Shown in pieces: positions 35,707 to 46,353 of a stretch of 64,000 bases of DNA. Source of the stretch: Candidatus Thalassolituus haligoni (GTDB lineage: Bacteria > Pseudomonadota > Gammaproteobacteria > Pseudomonadales > Oceanobacteraceae); contig NZ_CP139482.1 of NCBI RefSeq assembly GCF_041222825.1, positions 1,643,001 to 1,707,000 on the forward strand. The letters run 5' to 3'. The translations under genes were made by a program, and so were the position numbers. The notes under the pieces were generated by a model, which worked only from the letters and a program-made list of their open reading frames with translations, was not told where the DNA came from and made no database searches. Every line of letters starts with the position of its first letter. Within the stretch, counting starts at the first letter, position 1.

Positions 35707-36873
35707 TCAGGCTGCGGCCAGCTGCGCTTTTTTCTTGCTCTGCTGAAACAGCAGTACCAACACCAGTCCGACAGCGGATGTGCCAGCACCGGCCAGTGCG
35801 ACAGCAGGCAGGCCCAAACCCAGGTGAATCACGCCACCACCCAGCGCGGCACCGAAAGCATTACCCAGATTAAAAGCCCCAATGTTCATGGCCGAAGCCA
35901 GGTTGGGGGCATCATGAGCTTCGCGCACCACTAACGCCTGTAAGGGAGGTACAATGGCAAAGCTTGAAATCCCCCAGAGGAAAATCACCGGGGCGACGAT
36001 CAGCGCAGATTGCATCGTCGCGGCAAACACAACCAGCAACAGAATGGTTGCGACCAGGCAGACAATCAGCGCACCACTGAGGTTACGGTCGGCAAACCGG
36101 CCAGACAGATAGTTACCCACGGCCAGCCCGACGCCATACAACACCAGCATACAGGTAACAAACAGGCTACTGGCGTGGGTTTCGTCCAGTAAAATCGGCG
36201 ATATATAGCTGAACACCGTAAACATCGAGCTGGCCCCCACCACCGTTAGTAGTAGCGCAAATAACACCGATCCACGCTTCAACACCTTGATTTCATCCGC
36301 CATGCTGGTTTGGCCATCCAGAGCCAGCTTCGGTAATGAAACACGTAGGGCCACCAGAGTAATCAAGCCGAGTGCTGTCATACCCAAAAAGGCGCTACGC
36401 CAACCGATGGTTTCGCCCACCCAGGTGGCCAGTGGCACGCCGCCGATATTGGCAATGGTCAGGCCGGAGAATACCGCCGCTACAGCACTGGCTCGTTTGT
36501 CGGCGGGCACCAGCTGGGTTGCCACCACAGCACCGACACCAAAGAAGGCACCGTGATTAAACGAAGTAATAATGCGGCCAATCAGCAGCGTGGTGTAACT
36601 GTCGGAAAGAGCAGAAACCAGGTTACCCAGAGTGAATATGCTCATCGACAGCATTAACAGCCGCCGTCGTGACATGCTGGCGAACCCGAGGGTCATGATC
36701 GGAGCACCAATCACCACACCAAAGGCGTAGGCGCTGATCAGCATTCCGGCGCTGGGAATGCTGACATCCAGATCCCTGGCGATCACCGACAACATACCCA
36801 TCGGGGAAAATTCGGTCACGCCAATGGCGAAGGCGCCAAGGGCCAGTGCCAGTAGTGGCGTATTCAGTTTCAT
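35707..36873 (-). CDS. MFS transporter, AraJ-like (DHA1 family)
   Basis: 388 residues, twelve predicted membrane helices. N-terminal LLALALGAFAIGVTEFSPMGMLSVIARDLDVSIPSAGMLISAYAFGVVIGAPI is characteristic of the AraJ/YdeA/PbuE-like exporters. Exports a small molecule by proton antiport; the substrate is unknown. Divergent from a LysR-type regulator at 37063, with 189 bp between, which probably controls it. Confidence 0.88.
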   Translation of the reverse strand: MKLNTPLLALALGAFAIGVTEFSPMGMLSVIARDLDVSIPSAGMLISAYAFGVVIGAPIMTLGFASMSRRRLLMLSMSIFTLGNLVSALSDSYTTLLIGRIITSFNHGAFFGVGAVVATQLVPADKRASAVAAVFSGLTIANIGGVPLATWVGETIGWRSAFLGMTALGLITLVALRVSLPKLALDGQTSMADEIKVLKRGSVLFALLLTVVGASSMFTVFSYISPILLDETHASSLFVTCMLVLYGVGLAVGNYLSGRFADRNLSGALIVCLVATILLLVVFAATMQSALIVAPVIFLWGISSFAIVPPLQALVVREAHDAPNLASAMNIGAFNLGNAFGAALGGGVIHLGLGLPAVALAGAGTSAVGLVLVLLFQQSKKKAQLAAA

Positions 36874-37062
36874 TGCTAAAGCTCCCGTATTTATGCTTTC
36901 GGCAATATAGTGGCATGCTGTAGCCCTGAATAGATCGCTTGTCGGTCAGGCAGCTGTGCGTAAGAATCACAAGTTGGCTTAATATTCTGCTGCTGCTTCA
37001 GTACCACGAACACGCCAAAACACACAGATAAACACACACATTAACGACACAGGAGGCGCATC

Positions 37063-38019
37063 ATGGAGTTGGGTAGAACCGATCGTACCGGAGATATGGC
37101 GATTTTCTTGGCGGTGGCCTGTGCCGGGTCGCTCAGTGGTGCGGCCCGAGAGTTGGGGCTGACGCCATCGGCGGTGAGCCGAGTGGTGTCGAGAATAGAA
37201 AAACGCTTGCGGGTGCAGTTGATGGTACGCACCACGCGCAGCTTGCGATTAACCCGTGAAGGCGAAGACTACGCCTTGGCGGCCCGGCGAATTTTGGCCG
37301 ATCTGGATCATACCGAGTCGGCCATTGCCGACCGAGCCAGACCCACAGGCCGGGTCAGGGTCAGTTCGGCCATGGCGCATGGACGTATGGTGATTGTGCC
37401 CTTGTTGCAGGAGTTCAGCCGTCGCTACCCGGATATCTTGGTGGACATGCAGTTGAGTGATGAAATATCCGATGTGCTGGCGGGACAGGCCGATGTAGCG
37501 ATTCGGTTTGGCGCGTTGGCCGACAGCCCACTGACGGCCCGCCGCTTGGGAGCAACTGGTCGTATGGTGGTGGCGTCACCGGAGTATCTTGAGCGTGAAG
37601 GAACACCACAAACGCCGACCGAGCTGGTGCATCACAATTGCCTTGATTTCAGCTTCCGGCGGATTGAACCGGGGTGGCCATTCCGCCAGAACAATGAGTA
37701 CGCCATGTTACCGGTGAGTGGCAATATTCAGGCGAACAACGGTGAAACCTTGGTGCAATTGGCATTGCAAGGGGTGGGCATTACTCGGGTTGGTTTATTT
37801 CATATTCAACAAGAATTGGCGAAAGGGGAGCTGGTGCCGTTATTGGAAGCATTTAACCCCCGAGACTTTGAAGACATACATGCAGTGTTTGTTGGGGGAG
37901 CCAACATGCCCGCCCGAGTACGGGTGTTTGTCGACTTTCTGGTGGAAAAACTCTGCCCACCGCCATCCAAAGCCGAGACCGGTAGCAGGACACACCGGGG
38001 AGTACACGCCTTACGATGA
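37063..38019 (+). CDS. LysR-family transcriptional regulator
   Basis: 318 residues: winged helix-turn-helix at residues about 8-65 (DMAIFLAVACAGSLSGAARELGLTPSAVSRVVSRIEKRL) and a substrate-binding co-inducer domain. Ribosome-binding site ACAGGAGG precedes the ATG. Likely controller of the divergent MFS gene; LysR proteins usually bind the shared promoter region. The sequence after its stop is gene-poor until pqqA. Confidence 0.92.
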   Translation: MELGRTDRTGDMAIFLAVACAGSLSGAARELGLTPSAVSRVVSRIEKRLRVQLMVRTTRSLRLTREGEDYALAARRILADLDHTESAIADRARPTGRVRVSSAMAHGRMVIVPLLQEFSRRYPDILVDMQLSDEISDVLAGQADVAIRFGALADSPLTARRLGATGRMVVASPEYLEREGTPQTPTELVHHNCLDFSFRRIEPGWPFRQNNEYAMLPVSGNIQANNGETLVQLALQGVGITRVGLFHIQQELAKGELVPLLEAFNPRDFEDIHAVFVGGANMPARVRVFVDFLVEKLCPPPSKAETGSRTHRGVHALR

Positions 38020-38333
38020 CAACCAGATTTCCATCGTCGTGACCAGTGGGTTAAAACCAATACTTTGGGCCTATATTCAGGGCGCTAAAGTAGCCTTTAA
38101 AGAATTCGGCGAGTGGAAGAAACTGGATCTATCATCATCAGTAACGGCAGTGCCAATCATTTTGGCGGCCTGAAGGCTGGTGGTGTTCACAACCGGGTTT
38201 CCCCATTCAATGGGTGTAAGACCTACGGTGTGTATCCATAGACCCAAGGTGTTCTGGTTCACTCACAGATGCTTTGGGAAGCTGTTCAGGGAGCAGGAAT
38301 AAACCTGTTTCATAACAATAAGAGGAAACAACT
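38020..38333 (+). other. Gene-poor leader before pqqA, possible decayed coding sequence
   Basis: 314 bp between the LysR stop and pqqA. Two frames read like damaged protein: frame one gives QISIVVTSGLKPILWAYIQG then stops at about 38173, and the adjacent frame then gives NGSANHFGGLKAGGVHNRV to about 38242. A switch of frame with protein-like composition suggests an old frameshifted gene. The first part vaguely resembles the opening strand of sugar-type periplasmic binding proteins; I cannot assign it. The pqqA promoter must lie here or close by. Confidence 0.3.
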
Positions 38334-38405
38334 ATGTGGACTAAACCAGCCTACAACGATCTGCGTATTGGCTTCGAAGTCACCATGTACTTCAGCCACC
38401 GTTAA
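38334..38405 (+). CDS. pqqA: PQQ precursor peptide PqqA
   Basis: A 23-residue peptide, MWTKPAYNDLRIGFEVTMYF then SHR, far below usual gene-finder length limits. Glu15 and Tyr19, spaced E-x-x-x-Y, are the residues that PqqE cross-links to form the PQQ skeleton. AGAGGA precedes the ATG by 7 bases. It heads the pqq cluster and is followed by an intrinsic terminator at 38483-38519, the usual arrangement giving more pqqA than pqqBCDE transcript. Confidence 0.96.
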   Translation: MWTKPAYNDLRIGFEVTMYFSHR

Positions 38406-38482
38406 GCCTTGAGGGGATACAGGCATCGGTTCATCTCTCTGCCAATGCCTGAAACCCGAAAGGTGGAACCGTGTGTTCCTTT

Positions 38483-38519
38483 AAATGCCTGGGCGTAGTT
38501 GCTATTCCCGGGCATTTTT
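38483..38519 (+). terminator. Intrinsic (partial) terminator between pqqA and pqqB
   Basis: AAATGCCtGGG pairs with CCCgGGCATTT (one G-T wobble) across 13 nt and runs into a short T tract. Partial termination here would make pqqA messenger more abundant than the downstream genes, as is known in other pqq operons. Confidence 0.75.
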
Positions 38520-38632
38520 GCAACTGCTGACGGTCTTTTTGCAGCTGTAAGAGCAACCGAATCTCCAGCGATCAACAGCGGCTGTGCGTACCAGCAAAAC
38601 AATAATTAGAACAACCGATAACAGGCCATTCT

Positions 38633-39547
38633 ATGAAAATTCACGTACTCGGCTCCGCTGCCGGTGGCGGCTTCCCGCAGTGGAACTGTAACTGCGTTAA
38701 CTGCAAGGGCTATCGAGACGGCACCATCAAGGCCACCGCCCGCACCCAGTCTTCTATTTGTGTTTCTGCCGATGGCGAACGCTGGTTGCTGTTTAATACC
38801 TCGCCGGATATTCGTGCCCAGCTGGCGTCCTTTACGCCGTTGCAGCCTGCGCGTCAGGATCGTGATACCGGTATCCACGCGATTGTGCTGATGGATGGTC
38901 AGATTGACCACAGCACCGGTCTGTTGATGTTGCGGGAAGGTCTGCCGCTGGATGTATACACCACCGCGCCGGTGCACGAAGACCTCAGCAGCGGGTTTCC
39001 ATTGTTCAGCATGCTGACAAAGTGGAACGGCGGTCCGGCGCATCATGAGATTCCGCTGGATGGCCGTTCGTTCTCGATACCCGGTATGGAAGCATTAACA
39101 ATCACCGCCATGCCGCTCGACAGCAATGCACCGCCGTACTCGCCACGCCGTGGCAACCCCATGCCGGGCGACAATATCGGTATTTTTATTGAAGACACGA
39201 CCACCGGGGGCACGCTGTTTTATGCGCCGGGGCTGGGCGTTATTGAAGATCACCTGTTGCCCTGGATGGCAAAGGCCGATTGCCTGCTGGTGGACGGCAC
39301 GCTGTGGACGGATGACGAAATGATCAATATGGGCTTGAGCCAGTCGACCGGCCAGATGATGGGTCACCTGGCCCAGTCGGGCGACGGCGGTATGCTGGAG
39401 GTGCTGGCAAATTACCCGGATGCTCGCAAAGTGTTGATTCACATTAACAACACCAATCCGATTTTGAACGAAGAGTCGGAGCAACGCGCCATCGTCGAGG
39501 CACAGGGGGTTGAGATTTCCTTCGATGGTATGGAAATCGATATCTAA
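38633..39547 (+). CDS. pqqB: PQQ biosynthesis protein PqqB
   Basis: 304 residues, metallo-beta-lactamase fold. The N-terminus [24 protein letters not shown] is the PqqB hallmark, with the two-cysteine CNCVNC pair. Family data indicate an iron-dependent oxidation of the precursor tyrosine. The usual acidic/histidine pocket is seen in [16 protein letters not shown]. It is followed by an unusually long 177-bp gap containing a dispersed repeat. Confidence 0.96.
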   Translation: MKIHVLGSAAGGGFPQWNCNCVNCKGYRDGTIKATARTQSSICVSADGERWLLFNTSPDIRAQLASFTPLQPARQDRDTGIHAIVLMDGQIDHSTGLLMLREGLPLDVYTTAPVHEDLSSGFPLFSMLTKWNGGPAHHEIPLDGRSFSIPGMEALTITAMPLDSNAPPYSPRRGNPMPGDNIGIFIEDTTTGGTLFYAPGLGVIEDHLLPWMAKADCLLVDGTLWTDDEMINMGLSQSTGQMMGHLAQSGDGGMLEVLANYPDARKVLIHINNTNPILNEESEQRAIVEAQGVEISFDGMEIDI

Positions 39548-39582
39548 CGGGCGTTGGGCATTAAAAAATAACAAACAACCAC

Positions 39583-39645
39583 CGGCTTCGTGATTCGAAA
39601 CCATCCGCAAGCCCAGAGCGGGCACCGGATTAAATGGATGTCCCC
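39583..39645 (-). repeat. Dispersed 63-bp repeat, copy 1 (in pqqB-pqqC gap)
   Basis: This stretch matches the sequence surrounding the IS1111-group element near the window end at 57 of 63 positions once that element is removed. Shared blocks are CGGCTTCGTGATTCGA, AGCCCAGAG and GCACCGGATTAAAT. It lies in the only large gap of the pqqBCDE run. On the minus strand the sequence is read in the same sense as copy 2 on the plus strand. Confidence 0.8.
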
Positions 39646-39724
39646 CTTGAGGTGCCGGTGTGAGGGGAAGCGCAGAACAATAACAATATCCCCATCAGTA
39701 ACCTCTTTGAGGTGGAGACACAGC

Positions 39725-40504
39725 ATGACAGAACACCACCGTAACCCGCCCTGGTCACGCGAAGAATTTGAACAACGCCTGCGCGCCAAAGGGGCGCTGT
39801 ACCATATTCACCACCCTTATCATCAGGCGATGCACAACGGCGAATGCAACGAAGCGCAAATTCGTGGCTGGGTCGCCAATCGTTTTTACTATCAGATTAA
39901 TATTCCGGTAAAAGACGCCAATGTGCTGGCCAACTGCCGCGACCGGGATGAGCGCCGTCAGTGGGTGCAGCGTATTCTCGATCACGACGGTTACGACGGC
40001 GCCCATGGTGGTATTGAAGCCTGGTTGATGCTGGGCGAAGCGGTCGGAATCGATCGCGATACCATGCTGTCACAGGAGCTGGTGCTACCGGGGGTGCGGT
40101 TTGCTGTTGATGCCTATGTGAATTTTGCTCGTCGCTCAAGCTGGCAAGAAGCCGCCTGCTCCTCGTTAACCGAGATGTTTGCCCCGGAAATTCATCAGTC
40201 ACGACTGGATACCTGGCCCCAAAATTACCCCTGGATCGATATGCAGGGTTTGCAGTATTTTCGTGGTCGCTTGAGTGAAGCACGGCGCGATGTGCAGCAT
40301 GGCTTGCGGGTGACGCTGGATCATTTTGTGACCCGTCAGGAGCAGGAGCGGGCGCTGGATATTCTGCAGTTCAAGCTGGATATTCTCTGGACCATGCTGG
40401 ATGCCATGACCATGGCTTATTATCAAAACCGGGCGCCGTACCACAATATCGAAGCCGACGGTATGGGCAACCCGGTGCGTTATCACCACGGGGCTTATCG
40501 ATGA
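39725..40504 (+). CDS. pqqC: Pyrroloquinoline-quinone synthase PqqC
   Basis: 259 residues from ATG 39725, with GGTGGAG upstream; the open frame to 39590 runs through the repeat and is not real. Oxygen-dependent, cofactor-free oxidase performing the last ring closure and oxidation to PQQ. Heme-oxygenase-like helical fold; signature [39 protein letters not shown] and [20 protein letters not shown]. Overlaps pqqD by 4 bases. Confidence 0.96.
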   Translation: MTEHHRNPPWSREEFEQRLRAKGALYHIHHPYHQAMHNGECNEAQIRGWVANRFYYQINIPVKDANVLANCRDRDERRQWVQRILDHDGYDGAHGGIEAWLMLGEAVGIDRDTMLSQELVLPGVRFAVDAYVNFARRSSWQEAACSSLTEMFAPEIHQSRLDTWPQNYPWIDMQGLQYFRGRLSEARRDVQHGLRVTLDHFVTRQEQERALDILQFKLDILWTMLDAMTMAYYQNRAPYHNIEADGMGNPVRYHHGAYR

Positions 40505-40773
40505 TCACCGCCGAGCAGATACCGCTACTGAACCGCTTGTACCGGATGCAATGGGAAGAAAGCCAGCAGTCACACGTCCTGCTGTACCCGGAAGGCATGG
40601 TGCAACTGAATGGCAGTGCCGGAGAAATCATGGCGCTGGTGGATGGCACACGTTCCGGGGCCGATATTATTGCGCTGCTGGAACAGAAGTTCCCGGAAGC
40701 CGGTGACCTGAGTGCCGATATCATTGAATTTCTCGGAGTCGCCCATGAGCACAACTGGATCACCTTTGGCTAA
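40501..40773 (+). CDS. pqqD: PQQ peptide chaperone PqqD
   Basis: 90 residues, winged-helix RRE (RiPP recognition element). Binds PqqA and presents it to PqqE. Conserved [18 protein letters not shown] and [19 protein letters not shown] are visible. ATGA overlap with pqqC and a 29-base overlap with pqqE imply coupled translation. Confidence 0.95.
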   Translation: MITAEQIPLLNRLYRMQWEESQQSHVLLYPEGMVQLNGSAGEIMALVDGTRSGADIIALLEQKFPEAGDLSADIIEFLGVAHEHNWITFG

Positions 40774-41941
40774 CCCGGTTATTCAGCCTTCGGCGGATAA
40801 CCCTCACGGTGCCGGACGACCGTTCTGGCTGCTGGCTGAGTTGACGTACAAGTGTCCATTACAATGCAGTTACTGCTCCAATCCGCTTGATCTGACCGGC
40901 AGTGGCGCAGAGCTCACCACCGATCAGTGGCTCAGTGTGTTTGAGCAGGGCCGCAAGATGGGCGCGGCCCAGCTGGGATTTTCTGGCGGTGAACCCTTGC
41001 TACGTCGTGACCTGGAAGTGCTGATTCGTGAAGCGCGCAACATGGGTTATTACACCAACCTGATCACCTCCGGGCTGGGCATGGACGACCGCCGGGTGTC
41101 TGATTTCAAGGCGGCGGGGCTGGATCATATTCAGGTCAGTTTTCAGGCCAGCACCGAAGAGCTCAACAACCAGTTAGCCGGTAGTCAGAAGGCGTTCGCG
41201 CAGAAGCTGGCGATGGCCAAGGAAGTAAAAGCCCAAGGCTATCCGATGGTGCTTAACTTCGTGATTCACCGCGACAATATCGAGCAAATCGACAAGATCA
41301 TCGAACTGTCGATCGAGTTGCAGGCTGACTTCGTTGAACTGGCCATTGCCCAGTACTACGGTTGGGCGTTTATCAATCGTGCTCACTTGCTGCCCACCAA
41401 AACACAGTTAATCAAAGCCGAAGCCATTACCAATCAGTACCGGGATCAATTAAATGGCAAAGGCCCGAAATTGATTTTTGTGACCCCGGATTATTATGAA
41501 GAACGGCCAAAAGGCTGCATGAACGGCTGGGGTAATATCTTCCTCACTATTGCCCCGGATGGCACCGCCTTGCCCTGTCACAGTGCTCGGGAATTGCCGA
41601 TTCAGTTCCCCAACGTCAAAGACGAATCACTGGCCGACATCTGGTATCGCTCCACCGGTTTTAATCACTTTCGCGGTTACGAATGGATGAAGGAGCCGTG
41701 CCGCTCTTGCGATGAAAAAGAAAAGGACTTTGGTGGTTGCCGCTGTCAGGCATTCAAATTGACCGGTGATGCCGCCAATGCCGATCCGGTGTGCAGCAAG
41801 TCGGAGCACCACAGCAAAATTGTGGCGGCACGCAACGAGGCCGAGCAGCTGGCAGCAGGGGTTGCACCACAATCGCCATTGCTGGCCCGTAATACCCGTA
41901 ATCAGCGGATGGCACTTGATATTATTGCTCGCAGCGAATGA
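40745..41941 (+). CDS. pqqE: PqqA peptide cyclase PqqE (radical SAM)
   Basis: 398 residues from ATG 40745. Radical-SAM/SPASM enzyme joining Glu15 and Tyr19 of PqqA. The SAM cluster motif CPLQCSYC lies at about residue 38, [12 protein letters not shown] follows, and a C-terminal SPASM region has [30 protein letters not shown] and CSKS. Overlaps pqqD at its start and the peptidase gene by 4 bases at its end. Confidence 0.96.
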   Translation: MSTTGSPLANPVIQPSADNPHGAGRPFWLLAELTYKCPLQCSYCSNPLDLTGSGAELTTDQWLSVFEQGRKMGAAQLGFSGGEPLLRRDLEVLIREARNMGYYTNLITSGLGMDDRRVSDFKAAGLDHIQVSFQASTEELNNQLAGSQKAFAQKLAMAKEVKAQGYPMVLNFVIHRDNIEQIDKIIELSIELQADFVELAIAQYYGWAFINRAHLLPTKTQLIKAEAITNQYRDQLNGKGPKLIFVTPDYYEERPKGCMNGWGNIFLTIAPDGTALPCHSARELPIQFPNVKDESLADIWYRSTGFNHFRGYEWMKEPCRSCDEKEKDFGGCRCQAFKLTGDAANADPVCSKSEHHSKIVAARNEAEQLAAGVAPQSPLLARNTRNQRMALDIIARSE

Positions 41942-43950
41942 CCGCCATCAGCGCCCAGCAGGCTGCGGCTCAAGGGAAGCAATGGGCTGAACTGCGCAGT
42001 GCCGGTGGCTGGCTTGGCTGGCTGGAATTTGATCCGGTCACGGCTGTTAACCGGGTGCTGGTGGCGACAGCAACCACACAGCCGTTAGACCCCAGTGTTG
42101 TTACACCAACAGGATTTTCTGCCCGCAGCCGGGCACATGAATACGGCGGCGGTAGCTGGTGCCTGTTTGCGAATGGGCTGATTTTTGTTAATGAAGCCGA
42201 TCAGGCGTTGTATCGAGTGGATCTCTCCAATGGTCTGGCGGCGGTGTCGGCTCCTGAACGCCTGTTTCATCGCCAGGGTTGCCGGTATGGCGACCTGGTG
42301 TGGGATGCTATTCACCAGCGGGTACTGGCGGTCGAAGAAGATCATTCCGGGCCTGCGCCGGAGCCGGTCAATCGGCTGGTGGCGCTGAGCCTGACCACGC
42401 AGCAAACGCAGCAAATACCGCTGCTCTCTCAACCACTCGCCGTACCGCAACGCCAGCTACTGGCAGAAGGGTGGGATTTTTATTCCAGTCCGGCGCTAGC
42501 AGAAGATGGTTGTGCGCTGGCCTGGTTATGCTGGAATCATCCTCATCAACCTTGGCGATCGACAACGTTGCAACTGGCGGAGCTGGATGCCGCAGGGCAG
42601 CTTCAGTCGCTGGTCACCGCCGCCACTCCGGGACAAACCGAGGTCTCGTTATGTCAGCCAGGCTTTTTGGCCAACGGTGAGTTATGGGTTGTCTCGGATC
42701 AATCAGCAGGCATGCTGTCACCTGGGCAGCAGGAGGCGGATTCTTATTGGAATTTATACCGTTATCTTTCTGAATCGTCGTTGGAGCCGGTGTTCCAGCT
42801 GGCGGCAGAGTTTGCGACGGCTCAGTGGCAATTGGGTTTGCGTCACTGGGTTGCCGGTGCCGCAGGCGTGGTGGCCAGTTTTTTCCAACAGGGCCAAGCG
42901 GGCATCGGCTGGCTGAATCCTCAATCCGGTATGTTTGAGCGTCTGTCACCCAATGACTCTGCGGCTGCCCGCTACCATGGCCTGTGTTGGAATGCACAGA
43001 GCGGGCGTTATTACGCCTTGCAGGAACGTTGGGACTCGGCATCGCAGTTGGTGAGCTGGGATCTGTCGCTTCAATCAGGGCGTGATTCAGCGTTATGTCA
43101 TGCAAGGCTGGATGTCGGGGTTATGCCTGCTGTGATTACCCGTCCCCAGCCTTGTGTCATGACTTGTATGACAGCGTTTGAACCGGCAGAGCAAGCGCTG
43201 TTCGGTTGGTATTACCCGCCGACAGCAGAATATTCGGACGCTCATCAACCGGCACTGATTATTCAGTTGCATGGAGGGCCGACTTCGATGGCCGACAGCA
43301 GTTTTGATCCGCAAAAGCAGTTCTGGTGCGATCGAGGTTTTGGTCTGTTAACGCTGAACTATCGCGGTAGCAGTGGTTTTGGTCGGCGTTATCGCCAACG
43401 TCTGGCAGGGCAATGGGGGCTGCTGGATGTGGAGGATGTGCTGGTGGCTTGCCAGTACGCGCTGGCTCAGGGCTGGGCGCTACCGGGCAGAATACTGGTG
43501 CGTGGCAACAGTGCCGGTGGTTATACGGTATTGCGGGTGTTGTCAGACTCGCGGGCGGCAGCGGCCGGGATTGGCGGTGGCGCAAGCCTTTACGGGATCA
43601 GTGATCTGGCCTTGTTGAATGAGCATACCCACAAGTTCGAATCACATTATCTGTCTTGGCTGATCGGTGATCCTGAAACCGCTGCCGAGTATTATCGGCA
43701 GCGTTCGCCGATTTTCCAGCTGGATGATTTCCAGCTGCCGGTGATTTTCTTTCAGGGCCGCCGGGATCGGGTGGTGCCGCCACAACAAACCCGCCAGTTG
43801 TTTGATGCCTTGCAGGGGCGGGCGGTAACAACCGAGTACGTGTTGTTTGATGAGGAGGGCCATGGTTTCCGGCAAGCGCAAAACCGTACGGTTGTGTTGC
43901 AGCGGGAGTTCGCCTTTTATGATCAATTACTGGCGGCGGCTTCTGTTTAA
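41938..43950 (+). CDS. pqqM: Prolyl-oligopeptidase family (S9) peptidase of the pqq cluster (PqqM-like)
   Basis: 670 residues. An N-terminal beta-propeller-like part (to about residue 410) precedes an alpha/beta-hydrolase domain with nucleophile GNSAGG (Ser about 524), Asp in GRRDRVVPP and His in DEEGHGF. It is translationally coupled to pqqE (ATGA). In Pseudomonas pqq clusters a prolyl-oligopeptidase gene named pqqM sits near pqqE; it may trim the cross-linked PqqA peptide, a step not fully settled. No signal peptide, so cytoplasmic. Name given by context and family. Confidence 0.82.
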   Translation: MTAISAQQAAAQGKQWAELRSAGGWLGWLEFDPVTAVNRVLVATATTQPLDPSVVTPTGFSARSRAHEYGGGSWCLFANGLIFVNEADQALYRVDLSNGLAAVSAPERLFHRQGCRYGDLVWDAIHQRVLAVEEDHSGPAPEPVNRLVALSLTTQQTQQIPLLSQPLAVPQRQLLAEGWDFYSSPALAEDGCALAWLCWNHPHQPWRSTTLQLAELDAAGQLQSLVTAATPGQTEVSLCQPGFLANGELWVVSDQSAGMLSPGQQEADSYWNLYRYLSESSLEPVFQLAAEFATAQWQLGLRHWVAGAAGVVASFFQQGQAGIGWLNPQSGMFERLSPNDSAAARYHGLCWNAQSGRYYALQERWDSASQLVSWDLSLQSGRDSALCHARLDVGVMPAVITRPQPCVMTCMTAFEPAEQALFGWYYPPTAEYSDAHQPALIIQLHGGPTSMADSSFDPQKQFWCDRGFGLLTLNYRGSSGFGRRYRQRLAGQWGLLDVEDVLVACQYALAQGWALPGRILVRGNSAGGYTVLRVLSDSRAAAAGIGGGASLYGISDLALLNEHTHKFESHYLSWLIGDPETAAEYYRQRSPIFQLDDFQLPVIFFQGRRDRVVPPQQTRQLFDALQGRAVTTEYVLFDEEGHGFRQAQNRTVVLQREFAFYDQLLAAASV

Positions 43951-43974
43951 AGCCGTCTGTTTGGATCGCTAACC

Positions 43975-44007
43975 GCCAGCGGGAGGGTTGTGCACGCTCC
44001 CGCTGGC
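43975..44007. terminator. Hairpin between convergent pqqM and chemoreceptor genes
   Basis: GCCAGCGGGAG pairs perfectly with CTCCCGCTGGC across 11 nt. Lying between convergent genes it could end both transcripts, though neither strand shows a T-run. Confidence 0.45.
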
Positions 44008-44034
44008 TGTGGCTGTGGCTGTGGTTGTGGTTGT
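44005..44034. repeat. Hexamer tandem repeat (GGCTGT/GGTTGT x5)
   Basis: Three GGCTGT units are followed by two GGTTGT units in the convergent gap. A simple slippage repeat adjoining the hairpin. Confidence 0.7.
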
Positions 44035-44050
44035 GACGGGACGTTGAGAG

Positions 44051-46015
44051 TCAGACCCGGAAGCGGTTTACCATCTTGTCGAGTTCGCTGGCCAGCTGGT
44101 TGAGGTTTTCACAGGAGGAACGGGTTTGTTCCGCACTGCTGACGGTCTGGTCGGCAGCATTACGCACGTTACTCAACCGCTCGTTGACTTCCCGCGCCAT
44201 ACTGGATTGCTCTTCTGTCGCACTGGCAATATTGAGGTTACGATCGTTGATCTGGCTGATGACCGTGGCAATCTGATCGAGGGCTTCGCCGGACTTGCGC
44301 GATATATCCAGCGCCTGTTTGACACTGAGATTGCTGCTGTTCATTGCGTTCATTGCCTTGTCACTGCCATTCTGCACTTCGCTGATAATGGTGGAGATTT
44401 CTCGTGTCGAGGCTTCGGTACGATGCGCTAATGAGCGAACTTCGTCAGCGACAACGGCGAATCCCCGGCCACTTTCTCCGGCCCGGGCTGACTCAATCGC
44501 GGCGTTCAGCGCCAGCAGATTGGTTTGTTCGGCAATGGCTCGAATAACATCCAGTACGGTGCCGATTTTGCCCAGCTGACCCGCCAGAGTGGTCATCATT
44601 TCGGCGGTGGCTTCGGTCTCGCTGGTCAGCCCGGTAATGGCACTGACAATACTGTTGACGCTGGCCTGTCCGGCTCGTGACTGTTCTGCTCCGTCGACCG
44701 AGGCATCTGCAGCCAAGGCGGCATTGCTGGCAACTTCCTGAAACGCACTGGCCATTTCTGACAGCGCAACCGCTGCCTGATCGAGATCGGTATGCTGTTT
44801 TTGCAAGGAGTTGCTGGAGGTATTGGCCTGACGAGTCAGTTCGGTGGCCGTACCTGTCAGTGCTTTGGAGGAAGTCATGATCTGGCTCACGGTATGACGC
44901 AAGTCGTTCTGCATCCGGCCCAGGGCACTGAGTAGTCGTCCTCCTTCATCGTTGCCACTGGCCTGGATGTCCTGGCTTAAATCTCCCTGAGCAATACGTT
45001 CTGCCGCTTGCATGGCAGTGGTCAAACGCTGTAACAGTGGCCGGGTGATCGCATAGACCAGCAATACCAGCACCAGTGCACCAACGACGGTACAGATGAT
45101 TGCCGTCGTCATCATTTGTTGGCGTAAACTGATCAGCGGTGCGGTGTATTCCGACACTGGCAGGGCGGCAACCAGAATCAGTTTGCCATCGTTAAAAGCC
45201 TGGTGATTGGCAATATAATCAATCCCTTCAAGCTGGAAGTGGCCGGTGGCATTACGGCCGGATTGAATCTGACTGAAGTAGTCTTGCAGGTGAGCATCTT
45301 TGGAAAAGTCGAGTTTGAGAAAATGGTTTTTATTTTCAGATGACAGCACCAGTCCATGGCTATCCAGCAGGAAATTATTACTTTCACTGTCATCATTGAT
45401 TAGCCGGGAAGCGATATTTTGCAGATCGATCGGAGTATTCAGCGTGCCGACTACCTTGCCGGAACGGTTTTTGACCGGTGCTGTAATCATTAACACAGGA
45501 CGGCCGGTCACCGGGGAAAGCAGGGTATGACCAATTGAGACGTCATCCGATAACAGGGTACGAGCATCGACATCTTCATTCGCTCTTGAAAAGCCTTCGG
45601 ATTTACCGCCAATGCCATCAACACCAAGTGTGTAGTCGTTGAGCATGATAAAGACGTTTTCATAAACACCGGCGCCATCAGTCATAACCTTGCCAAGATA
45701 ACGGCGTAATTGGTCATGCAGTTGCTGGTCTTGCTGACCGGTGTCAGCGAAACCTGCAGCGTAGTCGACGACTGCGGGTGCATTGGCGATGATCTGGCTG
45801 ATTTGTAATTGTTTCTGCAGCACCACATCAATTTGTCCGGCTTTGTCCTTCACCGTGTGCTGAATGCTGGCATGCGCGCGTGCTTCCAGGACATTACTGG
45901 CCAGGCCGGTGGCTATAAAAATCAGTACCGCCATGGCAACGCCAAAGCAGATAACAGCAGCGATAACAATTTTGGTAAACAGCCGGTTTTTGCTGGTTTC
46001 AACTGGGGCGTTCAT
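44051..46015 (-). CDS. Methyl-accepting chemotaxis protein
   Basis: 654 residues. TM1 lies at about residues 14-38, a periplasmic dCache-like sensing domain at about 40-300 ([35 protein letters not shown]), TM2 at about 305-328, then a HAMP domain and a long cytoplasmic signalling coiled coil with the tip motif [35 protein letters not shown]. No CheR-tethering pentapeptide at the end. Ligand unknown; dCache domains often bind amino acids, organic acids or alcohols. Monocistronic. Confidence 0.93.
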   Translation of the reverse strand: MNAPVETSKNRLFTKIVIAAVICFGVAMAVLIFIATGLASNVLEARAHASIQHTVKDKAGQIDVVLQKQLQISQIIANAPAVVDYAAGFADTGQQDQQLHDQLRRYLGKVMTDGAGVYENVFIMLNDYTLGVDGIGGKSEGFSRANEDVDARTLLSDDVSIGHTLLSPVTGRPVLMITAPVKNRSGKVVGTLNTPIDLQNIASRLINDDSESNNFLLDSHGLVLSSENKNHFLKLDFSKDAHLQDYFSQIQSGRNATGHFQLEGIDYIANHQAFNDGKLILVAALPVSEYTAPLISLRQQMMTTAIICTVVGALVLVLLVYAITRPLLQRLTTAMQAAERIAQGDLSQDIQASGNDEGGRLLSALGRMQNDLRHTVSQIMTSSKALTGTATELTRQANTSSNSLQKQHTDLDQAAVALSEMASAFQEVASNAALAADASVDGAEQSRAGQASVNSIVSAITGLTSETEATAEMMTTLAGQLGKIGTVLDVIRAIAEQTNLLALNAAIESARAGESGRGFAVVADEVRSLAHRTEASTREISTIISEVQNGSDKAMNAMNSSNLSVKQALDISRKSGEALDQIATVISQINDRNLNIASATEEQSSMAREVNERLSNVRNAADQTVSSAEQTRSSCENLNQLASELDKMVNRFRV

Positions 46016-46353
46016 TACTACCTCGCACGATGGTCTGATGGCTCAACAACACAAGGTCGTTTGGTCAGTTATTTCGTATTTCAGTGTAGTCACGAATCGG
46101 ACGTTGTGTATCCGCTGATGGTTAAGTTACCGTCGCGCCATGATTGGGTGGGTGTGAGCAGGTCTTGTAAAGGGAAGGAGAGGGCACAATGGAGGGTTGC
46201 CAGAAAGCCATGACTGGGAGGCCCAATATCCAGTCATGTTGCGGTGCCGGCAGCACCAGGGTGGCTATTTTGTCGAGCGCCAAGAGGCCATGCGCTTGAG
46301 CATGGCTTCGTCAGCATCATATAAAGTAAGGGCTTCGAACATAGACTGGCGTG
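46016..46353. other. 338-bp intergenic stretch, no supported gene
   Basis: Lies between the chemoreceptor start and the end of the lipoprotein gene. A short minus-strand frame (MFEALTLYDADEAMLKRM..., about 25 codons, ending near 46265) has no ribosome-binding site. The chemoreceptor promoter should be here; I cannot place it. Confidence 0.4.

Noticed and set aside
37718..38173. 151-residue frame running out of the LysR gene
   Set aside because: Its first two thirds are a shadow of LysR. Only the part after 38020 is considered, as a possible remnant.
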